20,960 nucleotides of DNA from Actinomycetota bacterium. Its GTDB lineage: Bacteria > Actinomycetota > Actinomycetes > Streptosporangiales > Streptosporangiaceae. This document shows positions 7,643 to 14,586 of the stretch, piece by piece. The DNA is taken from positions 13,895-34,854 of the forward strand of contig PMST01000331.1 in NCBI GenBank assembly GCA_003168295.1. Direction: 5' to 3'. The notes beneath the pieces were generated by a model. That model saw nothing but the letters and a program-made list of their open reading frames with translations. It had not been told where the DNA came from and searched no databases. Made by a program: the position numbers and the translations under genes. Position 1 is the stretch's first letter. Each line of letters starts with the position of its first letter.

Positions 7643-8293
7643 GTGATTTTTCCCTCCGCTCCGCCGGGCCGCGACCCGGCCAGGCCCCGGCCGGCTCCCC
7701 GCCAGCGCCGCGCCGTCGCGACCCGGCGGCGGCTGTACGAAGCGGCCATGGCCGAGTACGCCAAGGTGGGGCTAAATGCCGCCCGGGTCGAGGACATCGT
7801 GGCTGCCGCCGGGGTGAGCTGGGGGACGTTCTTCCATTATTTCCCGGCCAAGGAGGACGTGCTCCTCGACGCCGCCGCGGAGGTCTGCCGGGCCTACGGT
7901 GAGACCGTCCAGGCGGGACTGGAGGCGGGCCAGGACACCGAGACCGTCTTGGCGGCGGCATTCGCCGCGATGTCGGGGACCGCGGCCGACGTCGCCGCGA
8001 CCAGCGCCCTGCGCGGCAGGTTGCTGCTCTACGTGCTCAGTCACCCGGGCCGCCTGACCGAGTTCCTCGGCGAGGACGTGGCCGCGCCGGTGGCGGCGAC
8101 GACCGCGGTGATCACCCAGGGCCAGCTGAGCGGGGAGATCCGCTCGGACGAGCCCGCCGAGTCGCTGGCGGTCATCCTGCTCTACGCGGTCCTGTTCGCT
8201 GGCCGCCGCGGGGTGACGATCGGCAGGCCGCCCGGCTCGACGCCGCTCAGCCGCCTGGCCCTGCAGACCGTCCTGCGCGGGATGCAACCCTAG
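7643..8293 (+). CDS. TetR-family transcriptional regulator (216 aa)
   Basis: One-component repressor. The N-terminal DNA-binding domain is clear: basic helix RRAVATRRRLYEAAMAEYAK, then LNAARVEDIVAAAGVS, WGTFFHYFPAKEDVLLDAA (about residues 22-75), matching the TetR consensus with the TFFHYF recognition helix. The rest is helical, Ala/Leu-rich ligand-binding and dimer domain, of usual total length. GTG 7643 is the only upstream start in frame; ATG 7748 would remove the first helix, so GTG is taken although its ribosome site is weak. It is divergent from the heterodimeric exporter operon and, with the palindrome between them, probably represses it until a ligand binds (inference from the common TetR/efflux arrangement). 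Confidence 0.9.
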   Translation: MIFPSAPPGRDPARPRPAPRQRRAVATRRRLYEAAMAEYAKVGLNAARVEDIVAAAGVSWGTFFHYFPAKEDVLLDAAAEVCRAYGETVQAGLEAGQDTETVLAAAFAAMSGTAADVAATSALRGRLLLYVLSHPGRLTEFLGEDVAAPVAATTAVITQGQLSGEIRSDEPAESLAVILLYAVLFAGRRGVTIGRPPGSTPLSRLALQTVLRGMQP

Positions 8294-8296
8294 AAG

Positions 8297-8318
8297 CTCC
8301 CGAATGTCCCTACGGGAG
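8297..8318. terminator. short hairpin between convergent genes
   Basis: CTCCCG (8297-8302) pairs with CGGGAG (8313-8318) around a 10-base loop, between the TetR stop and overlapping the stop codon of the convergent sulfotransferase gene. A 6-bp stem without T-run is modest evidence; it could serve both directions. Confidence 0.35.
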
Positions 8319-9233
8319 GGCGTAGCCGAGACGGCGGAGCTCGTCGCCGGCGATCTTCTCGACCTCCGCGATGTCCTGCGGGCTCAGCGATCCTTCGTAC
8401 CCGGGTGAGCGGCGGGAGCGCCCGCGGCCCCGGGCCGTGCGGGCCGCGCTCCGGATCTCGGCCGCCTGCACGGTCGTACCTGTGAAGCGGGACAGGTCGG
8501 CCAGGACCTCATCCGGCTTGCCCATCAGGTGCTCGAAGCGGATCGTCTTGAGCTGGGCGGCGGCCAGGCTGTGGTGCAGTTGCGCGGCCAGCCGCACGGA
8601 CCAGCGCCAGCGCAGCGCGCACCGGCCGGCCGGGGACAACCGCGGCCAGAGCTCCCGGTCATCTTCGGTTTCGATGCCGAAGAACGGATTGGGGAACTCG
8701 GTGTCCATGTTCACGAAACTGGGCCGGAACCAGGACATCACGACCGGGTCGGCCAGCATGGCGGCCACCACGTCCCGGCCGTCCCTGACGACCTGGACGA
8801 TCCGCGCGCTCGGGAACGCGTAGGTGAGCGCCTCCGCGCAGTAGATGAGGTCGGGGCTCGCGTCCCCGTAGGTTTCCAGCCCCCTGAGCTCCACACACGG
8901 CCCGACGGCATCGGCGCCGAGCCCGGCCGCGGCCCGGCATTCCCGCGTGCAGTCGAGGCAGCTGTGCGCGCTGACCTGCCAGCCCTGGGCGAAGGCGTCC
9001 CGGATCACGGTGGCGGCGGCTTGCGGGCGGCCCTGGTGCATGGACGGCCGCCGGGCGAAGGCGTACACCACGCGCAGCACGCTGGGCTGGCCGATCGTGA
9101 TATGGAAACCGCCGGAGGCCTTCAGGGCACGGCCGATCAGGTCCGCTCCCGAGTGCGGCGCGCCGACCACGAAGACCGGCTGGTGCACGCTGCGGGAGTT
9201 GACGATGAGGATGTGACGAGCTGAGGGCATCAT
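8310..9233 (-). CDS. sulfotransferase-like protein (307 aa)
   Basis: Resembles the PAPS-dependent sulfotransferase fold, which moves a sulfuryl group from PAPS to a hydroxyl or amine. The 5'-phosphosulfate loop is FVVGAPHSGADLIGRAL (about 21-37), and the 3'-phosphate site is RIVQVVRDGRDVVAAM (144-159) with R150 and D151. The C-terminal part has RFEHLMGKPDEVLADLSRFTG and a final helix ELRRLGY, as in actinobacterial sulfotransferases. Two odd points: the loop lacks the usual K/R-S-G-T wording (H27-S-G-A), and there is a Cys cluster C92, C95, C99 and C113 that I do not recognise as standard. The start is ATG 9233 or the adjacent ATG 9230, with only a weak GGCAGG upstream. It lies 47 bases downstream of the GH15 gene on the same strand, perhaps in one transcript. 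The acceptor is unknown. Confidence 0.72.
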   Translation of the reverse strand: MMPSARHILIVNSRSVHQPVFVVGAPHSGADLIGRALKASGGFHITIGQPSVLRVVYAFARRPSMHQGRPQAAATVIRDAFAQGWQVSAHSCLDCTRECRAAAGLGADAVGPCVELRGLETYGDASPDLIYCAEALTYAFPSARIVQVVRDGRDVVAAMLADPVVMSWFRPSFVNMDTEFPNPFFGIETEDDRELWPRLSPAGRCALRWRWSVRLAAQLHHSLAAAQLKTIRFEHLMGKPDEVLADLSRFTGTTVQAAEIRSAARTARGRGRSRRSPGYEGSLSPQDIAEVEKIAGDELRRLGYALP

Positions 9234-9280
9234 TGCCTGCCGGTCGGGATCATCTAGCGCCTGCCGGTGTCTGGTTCTCC

Positions 9281-11113
9281 TTAACCTGGCACGATCCGGC
9301 GCTCATCCCGGGCCGCTCCCCGCCGGTGTTCCGCGGCGTGGCCGCTAAGGTTGAGAGCCGTCTGTACCAGCGGGACATGACTGAACGCCTGCGGCATGTT
9401 GCCGACCAACCGACCATAACGGGGATCGTACTCTTCACTCAGCAAGCCTACGTCGTTACGCAGGGCGAGCAGCCGCTCGAACAGCTCGATCGACTCCTCG
9501 TGGCGGCCGCTCAGTTCCAGCGCGTTCGCCAGCCAGAAACTGCAGGCGAGGAAGGCGCCCTCCGAGCCGGCCAGCCCGTCCACCGCCGACGTTCCGCCGG
9601 GCGGCAGCTCGTACCGGCGCAGCAAGCCGTCCTGCATGAGGTCCCGCTGCACGACCTTCATCGTCGACACGATCCGGGGGTCGGCGGGGTCCAGGAAGCC
9701 CACGTCGGAGATGAGCAGGACGGACGCGTCGAGCTCGGCCGCACCGTAATACTGGGTGAAGGCCCCGCGCTCGCAGTTATAGCCCTTCTCGCAGACCTCG
9801 GCCTTGATCTTATCGCGGGTGCCGCGCCAGCGAGCGGCCAGATCCGTCTCGCCCGCCTGTTCGGCGTAATCCGCGGCGCGATCGAAGGCGACCCAGGCCA
9901 TGACCTTGGAGTGAACGAAGTGGCGGCGCGGCCCGCGTACCTCCCATAGCCCCTCGTCCGGCTCGTGCCAGTGCTCTTCGAGGAACCCGAGCAGCGAGCG
10001 CTGCAGGGACCAGGTGTGCTGGTCGTCGTGCAGCCCGGACTTGCAGCTGAGCTGAAGGGCATCGATCACCTCGCCGTACACATCGAGCTGAAGCTGGCCG
10101 GCCGCCGCGTTGCCGATCCGCACGGGCGCCGATCCTTCGTAGCCGGGCAGCCAGCCCGCCTCCCATTCGGCCAGCCGGCGCTCGCCCGCCACGCCGTACA
10201 TGATCTGGATGTGCTCCGGGCTCCCGGCGATGGCGCGGCCCAGCCATAGGCGCCACGCCCTGGCCTCGTCGGTGTAGCCGGTACGCAGCAGCGCCTCAAG
10301 GGTAATGGTGGCGTCACGCAGCCAGCAGTACCTGTAGTCCCAGTTGCGCACGCCGCCGATGTCCTCGGGGAGCGAGGTGGTCGCGGCCGCGACGATACCG
10401 CCGGTGGGCTGGTAGGTGAGCGCCTTCAGGGTGATCAGGGACCGGATCACGGCATCGCGGTACGTCCCGTCGTAGGTACAGCGGGAGACCCAGTCGTCCC
10501 AGAACCTCCTGGTCCGATCGAGGGCTTCGAACGGGTCGAGCGGGGCGGGCTCGCCGCGGTGCGAGGGCAGGTAGGTGAGCACAAAGGGGACGCTGTCGCC
10601 CGCGGCGACGCGAAACGTCGCCGTGTGCGCCAAGTCCCGCCCGGTGAGCGGGACCGGCGTGCGCAGCCAGAGCGAGTCCGGGCCCGCGGTCGCCTTGATG
10701 CCATCGCCGGTCCTGACCGTCCAGGGCACGATCGATCCATAGCCGAAGCGGACCCTCAGGGCCAGGCTCATGTCAACGGTCCCGCTGACGCCCGTCACCA
10801 GCCGCACCAGGACGGGCGGCTCGCCGCCGCGCGGCGGCATGAAGTCGCTGACCCTGACGACGCCGTCCGCGGTTTCCCACTGGGTTTCCAGGATCAGGGT
10901 GTCACCGGCATAGCGCCGGGCCGGCGCGGACGTTCCCGGAACGGTCGGCGCGATCTGCCAGTGGCCATGGTCCTGGGTGCCAAGCAAGGCCGCGAAAGAT
11001 GCCTCTGAGTCGAACCGCGGCAGGCACAGCCAGTCCACCGAACCGTCCGTGCCGATGAGCGCGACCGATTGCATGTCACCGACGATGGCGTAGTCTTCGA
11101 TCCGCCCGGCCAA
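9281..11113 (-). CDS. glycoside hydrolase family 15 protein, glucoamylase/trehalase type (610 aa)
   Basis: Full-length GH15 hydrolase acting on alpha-glucosidic bonds. The N-terminal part (1-210; IEDYAIVGDMQSVALIGTDG, SVDWLCLPRFDS) is the beta-sandwich typical of the bacterial family; the rest is the helical barrel. Hallmarks are GGVRNWDYRYCWLRDATI, DEGLWEVRG (E387 and E391 region), HSKVMAWVAFDRA and the C-terminal GSEGAFLACSFWLANAL with E518. E391 or E387 and E518 are my candidates for the catalytic pair. No signal peptide is visible, so it is probably cytoplasmic. Mycobacterial relatives of this architecture include trehalases; other members cut dextrins, so the substrate is open. The start codon is TTG with a perfect AGGAGG four bases before it. 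It is divergent from a small lipoprotein gene. Confidence 0.88.
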   Translation of the reverse strand: MAGRIEDYAIVGDMQSVALIGTDGSVDWLCLPRFDSEASFAALLGTQDHGHWQIAPTVPGTSAPARRYAGDTLILETQWETADGVVRVSDFMPPRGGEPPVLVRLVTGVSGTVDMSLALRVRFGYGSIVPWTVRTGDGIKATAGPDSLWLRTPVPLTGRDLAHTATFRVAAGDSVPFVLTYLPSHRGEPAPLDPFEALDRTRRFWDDWVSRCTYDGTYRDAVIRSLITLKALTYQPTGGIVAAATTSLPEDIGGVRNWDYRYCWLRDATITLEALLRTGYTDEARAWRLWLGRAIAGSPEHIQIMYGVAGERRLAEWEAGWLPGYEGSAPVRIGNAAAGQLQLDVYGEVIDALQLSCKSGLHDDQHTWSLQRSLLGFLEEHWHEPDEGLWEVRGPRRHFVHSKVMAWVAFDRAADYAEQAGETDLAARWRGTRDKIKAEVCEKGYNCERGAFTQYYGAAELDASVLLISDVGFLDPADPRIVSTMKVVQRDLMQDGLLRRYELPPGGTSAVDGLAGSEGAFLACSFWLANALELSGRHEESIELFERLLALRNDVGLLSEEYDPRYGRLVGNMPQAFSHVPLVQTALNLSGHAAEHRRGAARDERRIVPG

Positions 11114-11117
11114 GTGT

Positions 11118-11123
11118 CCTCCT
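11118..11123 (-). promoter_or_regulatory. Shine-Dalgarno before a TTG start
   Basis: CCTCCT on the + strand is AGGAGG on the coding strand, four bases before TTG 11113. The reading MAGRIEDYAI from this TTG matches the usual beginning of GH15 proteins, so the rare start codon is well supported. Confidence 0.8.
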
Positions 11124-11125
11124 GG

Positions 11126-11154
11126 TTGGCTATCCCCTGCCGATACCGTACTAG
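11126..11154 (+). promoter_or_regulatory. candidate promoter of the small lipoprotein gene
   Basis: TTGGCT (11126-11131) and TACTAG (11149-11154) are spaced by 17 bases, close to an actinobacterial sigma-70 type promoter, about 27 bases before ATG 11181. Judged by eye only. Confidence 0.35.
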
Positions 11155-11180
11155 CCGCTGGTTGCCATTAGGCTGGGTTC

Positions 11181-11561
11181 ATGGGCGTACTACCCGGCGT
11201 AGTGGGCGGCTGGAGGGCGCGCTGGCTGCTCGGCGCGGGAATGGTGCTCGCCGCGCTGGCTGCGGTGACTGGCTGTGCGCAGTTCGACGCGGCTCTCGGG
11301 CAGCGGCAGGCCGTCGTCTCCTTCCGCGACAACACGCCCGTCTCGGCCAAGCTCGCCGTGCGTACCAGTTGCGCGAAGGTACCGGCGGTGACCCCGCAGC
11401 CGCTCCCTTCTGACCTCAATTCCCCCTATGCCCTGCCGCAGCTGACCTACCAGGTCAACCAGGCGAGCGACGCGGACGTGGCGATGCTGGAAAAGTGCCT
11501 GGCCAAGTTCCCCGTAGTGGCCGGCGTCACACTGCAGGATTCAAGCGACGAGGGCAACTGA
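11181..11561 (+). CDS. small putative lipoprotein of unknown function (126 aa)
   Basis: Starts with a basic stretch, a hydrophobic helix and a lipobox VTGC at Cys32, so it is predicted to be a membrane-anchored exported lipoprotein. The mature part is about 95 residues, with VVSFRDNTPVSAKLAVRTSC near the front and DADVAMLEKCLAKFPVVAGV near the end. Two Cys (in RTSCAK and EKCLAK) could form a disulfide outside the cell. The pattern resembles small secreted actinobacterial proteins that carry a single alpha/beta domain; I know of no assigned function. ATG 11181 has no strong ribosome site, so it may be poorly translated or nearly leaderless. It is divergent from the GH15 gene with 67 bases between. 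Confidence 0.7.
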   Translation: MGVLPGVVGGWRARWLLGAGMVLAALAAVTGCAQFDAALGQRQAVVSFRDNTPVSAKLAVRTSCAKVPAVTPQPLPSDLNSPYALPQLTYQVNQASDADVAMLEKCLAKFPVVAGVTLQDSSDEGN

Positions 11562-11567
11562 TATTGC

Positions 11568-11632
11568 CGGCTTAGCCTCGTTCGCTCAGCCCGGATGCCT
11601 TCGCCCCGTTACTTTCCATCGGCTTAGCGTCG
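11568..11632. repeat. 13-bp direct repeat pair in intergenic DNA
   Basis: CGGCTTAGCCTCG (11568-11580) recurs as CGGCTTAGCGTCG (11620-11632) with one mismatch, 52 bp apart start to start. Together with the 11-bp units that follow, it makes the 201-bp gap before the importer operon unusually repetitive. The role is unknown. Confidence 0.45.
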
Positions 11633-11646
11633 GCTATTTCCGCTGG

Positions 11647-11679
11647 TAGCAGCTTGGTAGCGGCTTGGTAGCAGCTTGG
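11647..11679 (+). promoter_or_regulatory. three 11-bp direct repeats, likely regulator site
   Basis: TAGCAGCTTGG (11647-11657), TAGCGGCTTGG (11658-11668) and TAGCAGCTTGG (11669-11679) are contiguous and differ at one base. An 11-bp period places each unit on the same face of the helix, as in sites bound by tandem OmpR/PhoB-type regulators (the Streptomyces PHO box has 11-bp units, but its sequence differs). They end 15 bases before a TATAAT box, where an activator would contact RNA polymerase. Regulation of the importer operon is inferred. Confidence 0.6.
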
Positions 11680-11694
11680 CCGCGCTTGATTCCC

Positions 11695-11718
11695 TATAAT
11701 GCCTACTTCATGTATAGT
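11695..11718 (+). promoter_or_regulatory. candidate -10 elements of the importer operon
   Basis: A perfect TATAAT (11695-11700) and a second TATAGT (11713-11718) lie in a short AT-rich stretch 45-68 bases before ATG 11763. Neither has a good -35 at 17 bases, which fits a promoter that needs the activator suggested by the adjacent direct repeats. Confidence 0.45.
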
Positions 11719-11762
11719 GATTCAGCGGGATTCCCATATAAACGATAGAAATTAGGTACTAG

Positions 11763-12821
11763 ATGCGACGTGTTACGAGCGCCGCGATGATAGGCGCTGC
11801 CCTACTGCTGGCAGGCTGCTCTTCCTCGGCATCGAGTTCGGCGAGTTCGGCGAGTACGGCGAGTTCCAACTCAAGCTCCGGGGGGTCCGGCGGAGGCGCG
11901 CCGGTGACGGTGCGGCTGGGTTTCCTCACCAACATCACCCACGCTTCGGCCCTGGTCGGGCTCAAGGAGGGTTACTTCACCAAAGACCTCGGCTCCGCCG
12001 GAACGCTGAAGCCCACCGCGTTCAGCACCGGAACCCAGGAGACAACCGCCCTGCTGGCCGGCCAGCTTGACGCCGCCTACGTGGGGCCGAACCCGGCCAT
12101 CAACGCCTGGCAGAAGTCAACCGGCAGCGCGATCAAGATCATCTCCGGAGCGGCCACGGGTGGCGCCTCCGTCGTGGTCAAGAAGGGCATCACGTCGGTT
12201 TCCCAGCTGAAGGGCAAGACGCTGGCCACTCCGTCCCTGGGCAACACGCAGGACGTCGCGGTGCGCTACTGGCTGAAGCAAAACGGGGTGACCACCACCA
12301 CGACCGGCGGCGGGGACGCCTTTATCAAGCCCACCACCCCCAACTCGGCGGCCGTCCTGGAGTTCAAGTCGGGGCAGATCGCCGGTGGCTCAGAACCCGC
12401 GCCCTACGACATCGAGATGGTCCAGGACGGCGGCACCGTGCTGTTGAGCGAGCCTGGCGTCACCACCTTGCTCGTCGTGGCGCAGAGCTTCCTGTCCGCC
12501 CACCCCGCGGTCGTCGCGGACCTGCTCAAGGCCCAGGTCCAGGCCAACGACTTCATCAAGTCGAACCCGACCGCGGCCCAGGCCGACGCGAACGCCGAAC
12601 TGGGCTCTTACACCGGCAAGCCGCTCAAGGCGAGCATCGTCGCGGCGGCGTTTAAAGAGATCACCTTCACCGATGACCCCGATTCGTCATCGCTGACAAC
12701 CGACGCCTCGCAGGCCGTATCCCTCGGCCTGCTCAAGCCGGTCAACCTGAGCGGCATTTTCGATCTCGGTCCGCTCAACACGGTGTTGTCGGCGGCCGGC
12801 GAATCCCCGGTGAGTTCTTAA
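11763..12821 (+). CDS. ABC importer substrate-binding lipoprotein, SsuA/TauA-like (352 aa)
   Basis: Extracytoplasmic binding protein of the nitrate/sulfonate/taurine family, delivering a small anion to the permease encoded downstream. It has a lipobox LLAGC with Cys19, then a Ser/Ala/Gly linker (about 20-46). The binding domain begins at VTVRLGFLTNITHASALVGL and shows family motifs: KEGYF, GQLDAAYVGPNPAINA, the GGASVVVKKGI strand, LKGKTLATPSLGNTQDVAVR and AAVLEFKSGQIAG. Actinobacterial relatives are usually annotated as aliphatic sulfonate binding, but the ligand cannot be read from the sequence. ATG 11763 has a weak TTAGG upstream. It is first in a three-gene operon, two bases ahead of the ATPase gene. 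Confidence 0.88.
   Translation: MRRVTSAAMIGAALLLAGCSSSASSSASSASTASSNSSSGGSGGGAPVTVRLGFLTNITHASALVGLKEGYFTKDLGSAGTLKPTAFSTGTQETTALLAGQLDAAYVGPNPAINAWQKSTGSAIKIISGAATGGASVVVKKGITSVSQLKGKTLATPSLGNTQDVAVRYWLKQNGVTTTTTGGGDAFIKPTTPNSAAVLEFKSGQIAGGSEPAPYDIEMVQDGGTVLLSEPGVTTLLVVAQSFLSAHPAVVADLLKAQVQANDFIKSNPTAAQADANAELGSYTGKPLKASIVAAAFKEITFTDDPDSSSLTTDASQAVSLGLLKPVNLSGIFDLGPLNTVLSAAGESPVSS
11831..11866 (+). repeat. four 9-bp tandem repeats in the lipoprotein linker
   Basis: Units of the form GGCGAGTTC: 11831-11839 (ATCGAGTTC), 11840-11848, 11849-11857 (one mismatch) and 11858-11866. They are in frame and encode the Ser/Ala/Thr-rich tether between the lipidated Cys and the binding domain, a region prone to length change by slippage. 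Confidence 0.7.
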
Positions 12822-12823
12822 CC

Positions 12824-13630
12824 ATGGTGAGGCAGGTGAGTTCCTTGGCAGTTACCGAGCGGCGGGCTCCGGCGACAGCAGTAGCAACGGGAGCGGTCCG
12901 GTTGACGGGCGTCTCCAAGGTGTTCGGGCGCGGCAGTTCAGCGGTCCAGGCGCTCGATCAGGTGTCGCTGGAGGTCATGCCGGGGGAATTCACCTGCCTT
13001 ATCGGGGCGTCGGGCTGCGGCAAGTCCACGCTGCTGGCGCTGGTCGCCGGCCTGGAGCAGCCGACCTCGGGGGAGGTGTCGACCTCGGGCACGCGGGTCG
13101 CGGTCATGTTCCAGGAGCCCGCGCTGTTCCCGTGGCTCACCGCGGCAGGCAACGTGGAGATGGCGCTGCGCGCCCGCGGCGCGGGCAAGGCCGAACGGCG
13201 CCAGCGGGCGGCGGAACTGCTGCGGACCGTGAACCTGGGCGACTTCGGCGGGAAGCGGCCGCACGAGTTGTCCGGCGGCATGCGGCAGCGGGTCGCGCTC
13301 GCCCGGGCGCTCGCCCAGGACGCCGACATCCTGCTGATGGACGAGCCGTTCGGCGCCCTGGACGCGATGACCAGGGACCTGCTGCACGACGAGATCGACC
13401 GGGTTTGCGCCGACCGGTCGCTGACCGTCATATTCGTCACCCATAACGTGCAGGAAGCCGTGCGGCTCGGCGACCGCGTAGTGGTGATGAGCAGCCGCCC
13501 CGGCCGGGTGATCGATGAGTTCGCCGTCGACATCGAGCGTCCCCGCCGGATCGACTCGGCGCCGGTCGCGGAACTGGCCGCACAGATCACCGACCGACTG
13601 CGTGAGGAGATGAGCCGCGATGCCCGCTGA
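12824..13630 (+). CDS. ABC importer ATPase, SsuB/TauB-like (268 aa)
   Basis: Cytoplasmic ATPase that powers the importer. Walker A GASGCGKST 61-69, Q-loop region VMFQEPALFPW near 92-102 (the FQEPxLFPW wording marks the nitrate/sulfonate/taurine family), signature LSGGM 149-153, Walker B with D173 and E174 in MDEPFGALD, and H207 in VTHNVQEA. Length is normal. ATG 12824 follows the binding-protein stop after two bases; GTG 12827 or GTG 12836 are possible in-frame starts, and the first 25 residues are not conserved in type. The 3' end overlaps the permease start by 11 bases, so all three genes should be translated together. Confidence 0.92.
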   Translation: MVRQVSSLAVTERRAPATAVATGAVRLTGVSKVFGRGSSAVQALDQVSLEVMPGEFTCLIGASGCGKSTLLALVAGLEQPTSGEVSTSGTRVAVMFQEPALFPWLTAAGNVEMALRARGAGKAERRQRAAELLRTVNLGDFGGKRPHELSGGMRQRVALARALAQDADILLMDEPFGALDAMTRDLLHDEIDRVCADRSLTVIFVTHNVQEAVRLGDRVVVMSSRPGRVIDEFAVDIERPRRIDSAPVAELAAQITDRLREEMSRDAR

Positions 13631-14567
13631 CGGTGTGCGCGGGGAAATCGACCCGTTTCTCCGCGACGGCGTGGGGTCTTCGCCGGTCGCTGAGCGGGAC
13701 TCCGTGCCGGCCTACGCGGAGAAGCTGGCGTGGCTGGAGTCCATGGAAGCGCCCGGATCGGGGGCTTCGGAGCAGCGCGGACGCAAGCTGGCCAAGCGCG
13801 CCTGGGCGTCGCTGTGGCCCAAGGCACTCGCCGTCATCATCGTCCTGGCGATCTGGCAGATCATCCACATCAGCGGCTGGAAGAAGGACATCTTCCCCGG
13901 GCCCGGCTCGACGCTGGCCAACCTGGGCGATCAGCTGAAGACGGGCCTGCTGTGGCACGCCATCGCCACCACGCTGGAACGTGCGGTCATCGGCTTCGGC
14001 CTGGCCGTGCTGATCGGCGCGGTCATCGGCGCCCTGGTGTCCAGGATCGGGCCGCTGCGCGCAGCGTTCGGCTCGCTCATCACCGGGCTGCAGACGATGC
14101 CGTCGATCGCCTGGTTCCCGTTCGCGATCATCTTGTTCGGGATCAACACCACCGCCATCTTGTTCGTCATCGTCCTCGGGGCCGCCCCGTCGATCGCCAA
14201 CGGCCTGATCGCAGGCGTCGACTACACCCCGCCGATCCTGCTCCGGGCGGGCGCCACGATGGGGCTGCGGCGGCTTTCGCTGTACCGGCACCTGATCTTG
14301 CCGGCCTCGCTGCCCGCCATGGTGGCCGGGCTGCGGCAGGGCTGGGCGTTCGCCTGGCGCAGCCTGATGGCCGGCGAGCTGCTCGTCATCATCGCGAACC
14401 AGCCGTCCCTGGGGGTGCTGCTTTCGACCGACCAGGACCAGGCCGACATGCAGAGCGCCACCGCGATCATCATCGTGATCCTGCTCATCGGCATCTTCGT
14501 GCACACGCTGTTCAGCATGGCCGACCGCGCGATCCGCCGCCGCTGGGGCCTGGTCGGCAGCTCCTGA
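13620..14567 (+). CDS. ABC importer permease, SsuC/TauC-like (315 aa)
   Basis: Inner-membrane channel of the importer (BPD_transp_1 family). A hydrophilic N-terminal extension of about 66 residues precedes TM1 (ALAVIIVLAIWQII). Several further helices follow, including AVIGFGLAVLIGAVIGALV and AILFVIVLGAAPSIANGLI. The cytoplasmic EAA-type loop that docks on the ATPase is GATMGLRRLSLYRHLILPA (about 211-229), followed by SLPAMVAGLRQGWAFAWRSL. ATG 13620 lies inside the ATPase gene with GAGGAG ten bases upstream. The extension is longer than in E. coli SsuC but similar ones occur in actinobacteria; its role is unclear. It is convergent with the transketolase gene, 19 bases apart. Confidence 0.9.
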   Translation: MPADGVRGEIDPFLRDGVGSSPVAERDSVPAYAEKLAWLESMEAPGSGASEQRGRKLAKRAWASLWPKALAVIIVLAIWQIIHISGWKKDIFPGPGSTLANLGDQLKTGLLWHAIATTLERAVIGFGLAVLIGAVIGALVSRIGPLRAAFGSLITGLQTMPSIAWFPFAIILFGINTTAILFVIVLGAAPSIANGLIAGVDYTPPILLRAGATMGLRRLSLYRHLILPASLPAMVAGLRQGWAFAWRSLMAGELLVIIANQPSLGVLLSTDQDQADMQSATAIIIVILLIGIFVHTLFSMADRAIRRRWGLVGSS

Positions 14568-14586
14568 CCCCAGGGCGGGTTCAGGA
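14562..14586. terminator. hairpin between convergent permease and transketolase genes
   Basis: TCCTGA (14562-14567) pairs with TCAGGA (14581-14586), and inside it CCC (14568-14570) pairs with GGG (14577-14579), leaving one bulged T and a 6-base loop. The stem includes the permease stop codon and directly abuts the transketolase stop, so it may end transcription from both sides. No T-run. Confidence 0.5.

Noticed and set aside
7557..7961. 135-codon upstream extension of the 654-aa exporter
   Set aside because: It is antisense to the TetR gene, Arg/Pro-rich, crosses the palindromic operator and lacks a ribosome site; ATG 7556 has a good one.
11647..11679. CRISPR or iteron origin reading of the 11-bp array
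   Set aside because: Units are contiguous with no spacers, only three copies, and no replication or Cas gene is nearby; the position next to a -10 favours a promoter site.
13587..14504. Long - strand frame opposite the permease gene
   Set aside because: Asp/Gln/Arg-rich low-complexity translation, antisense to a membrane protein with clear helices and EAA-type loop.
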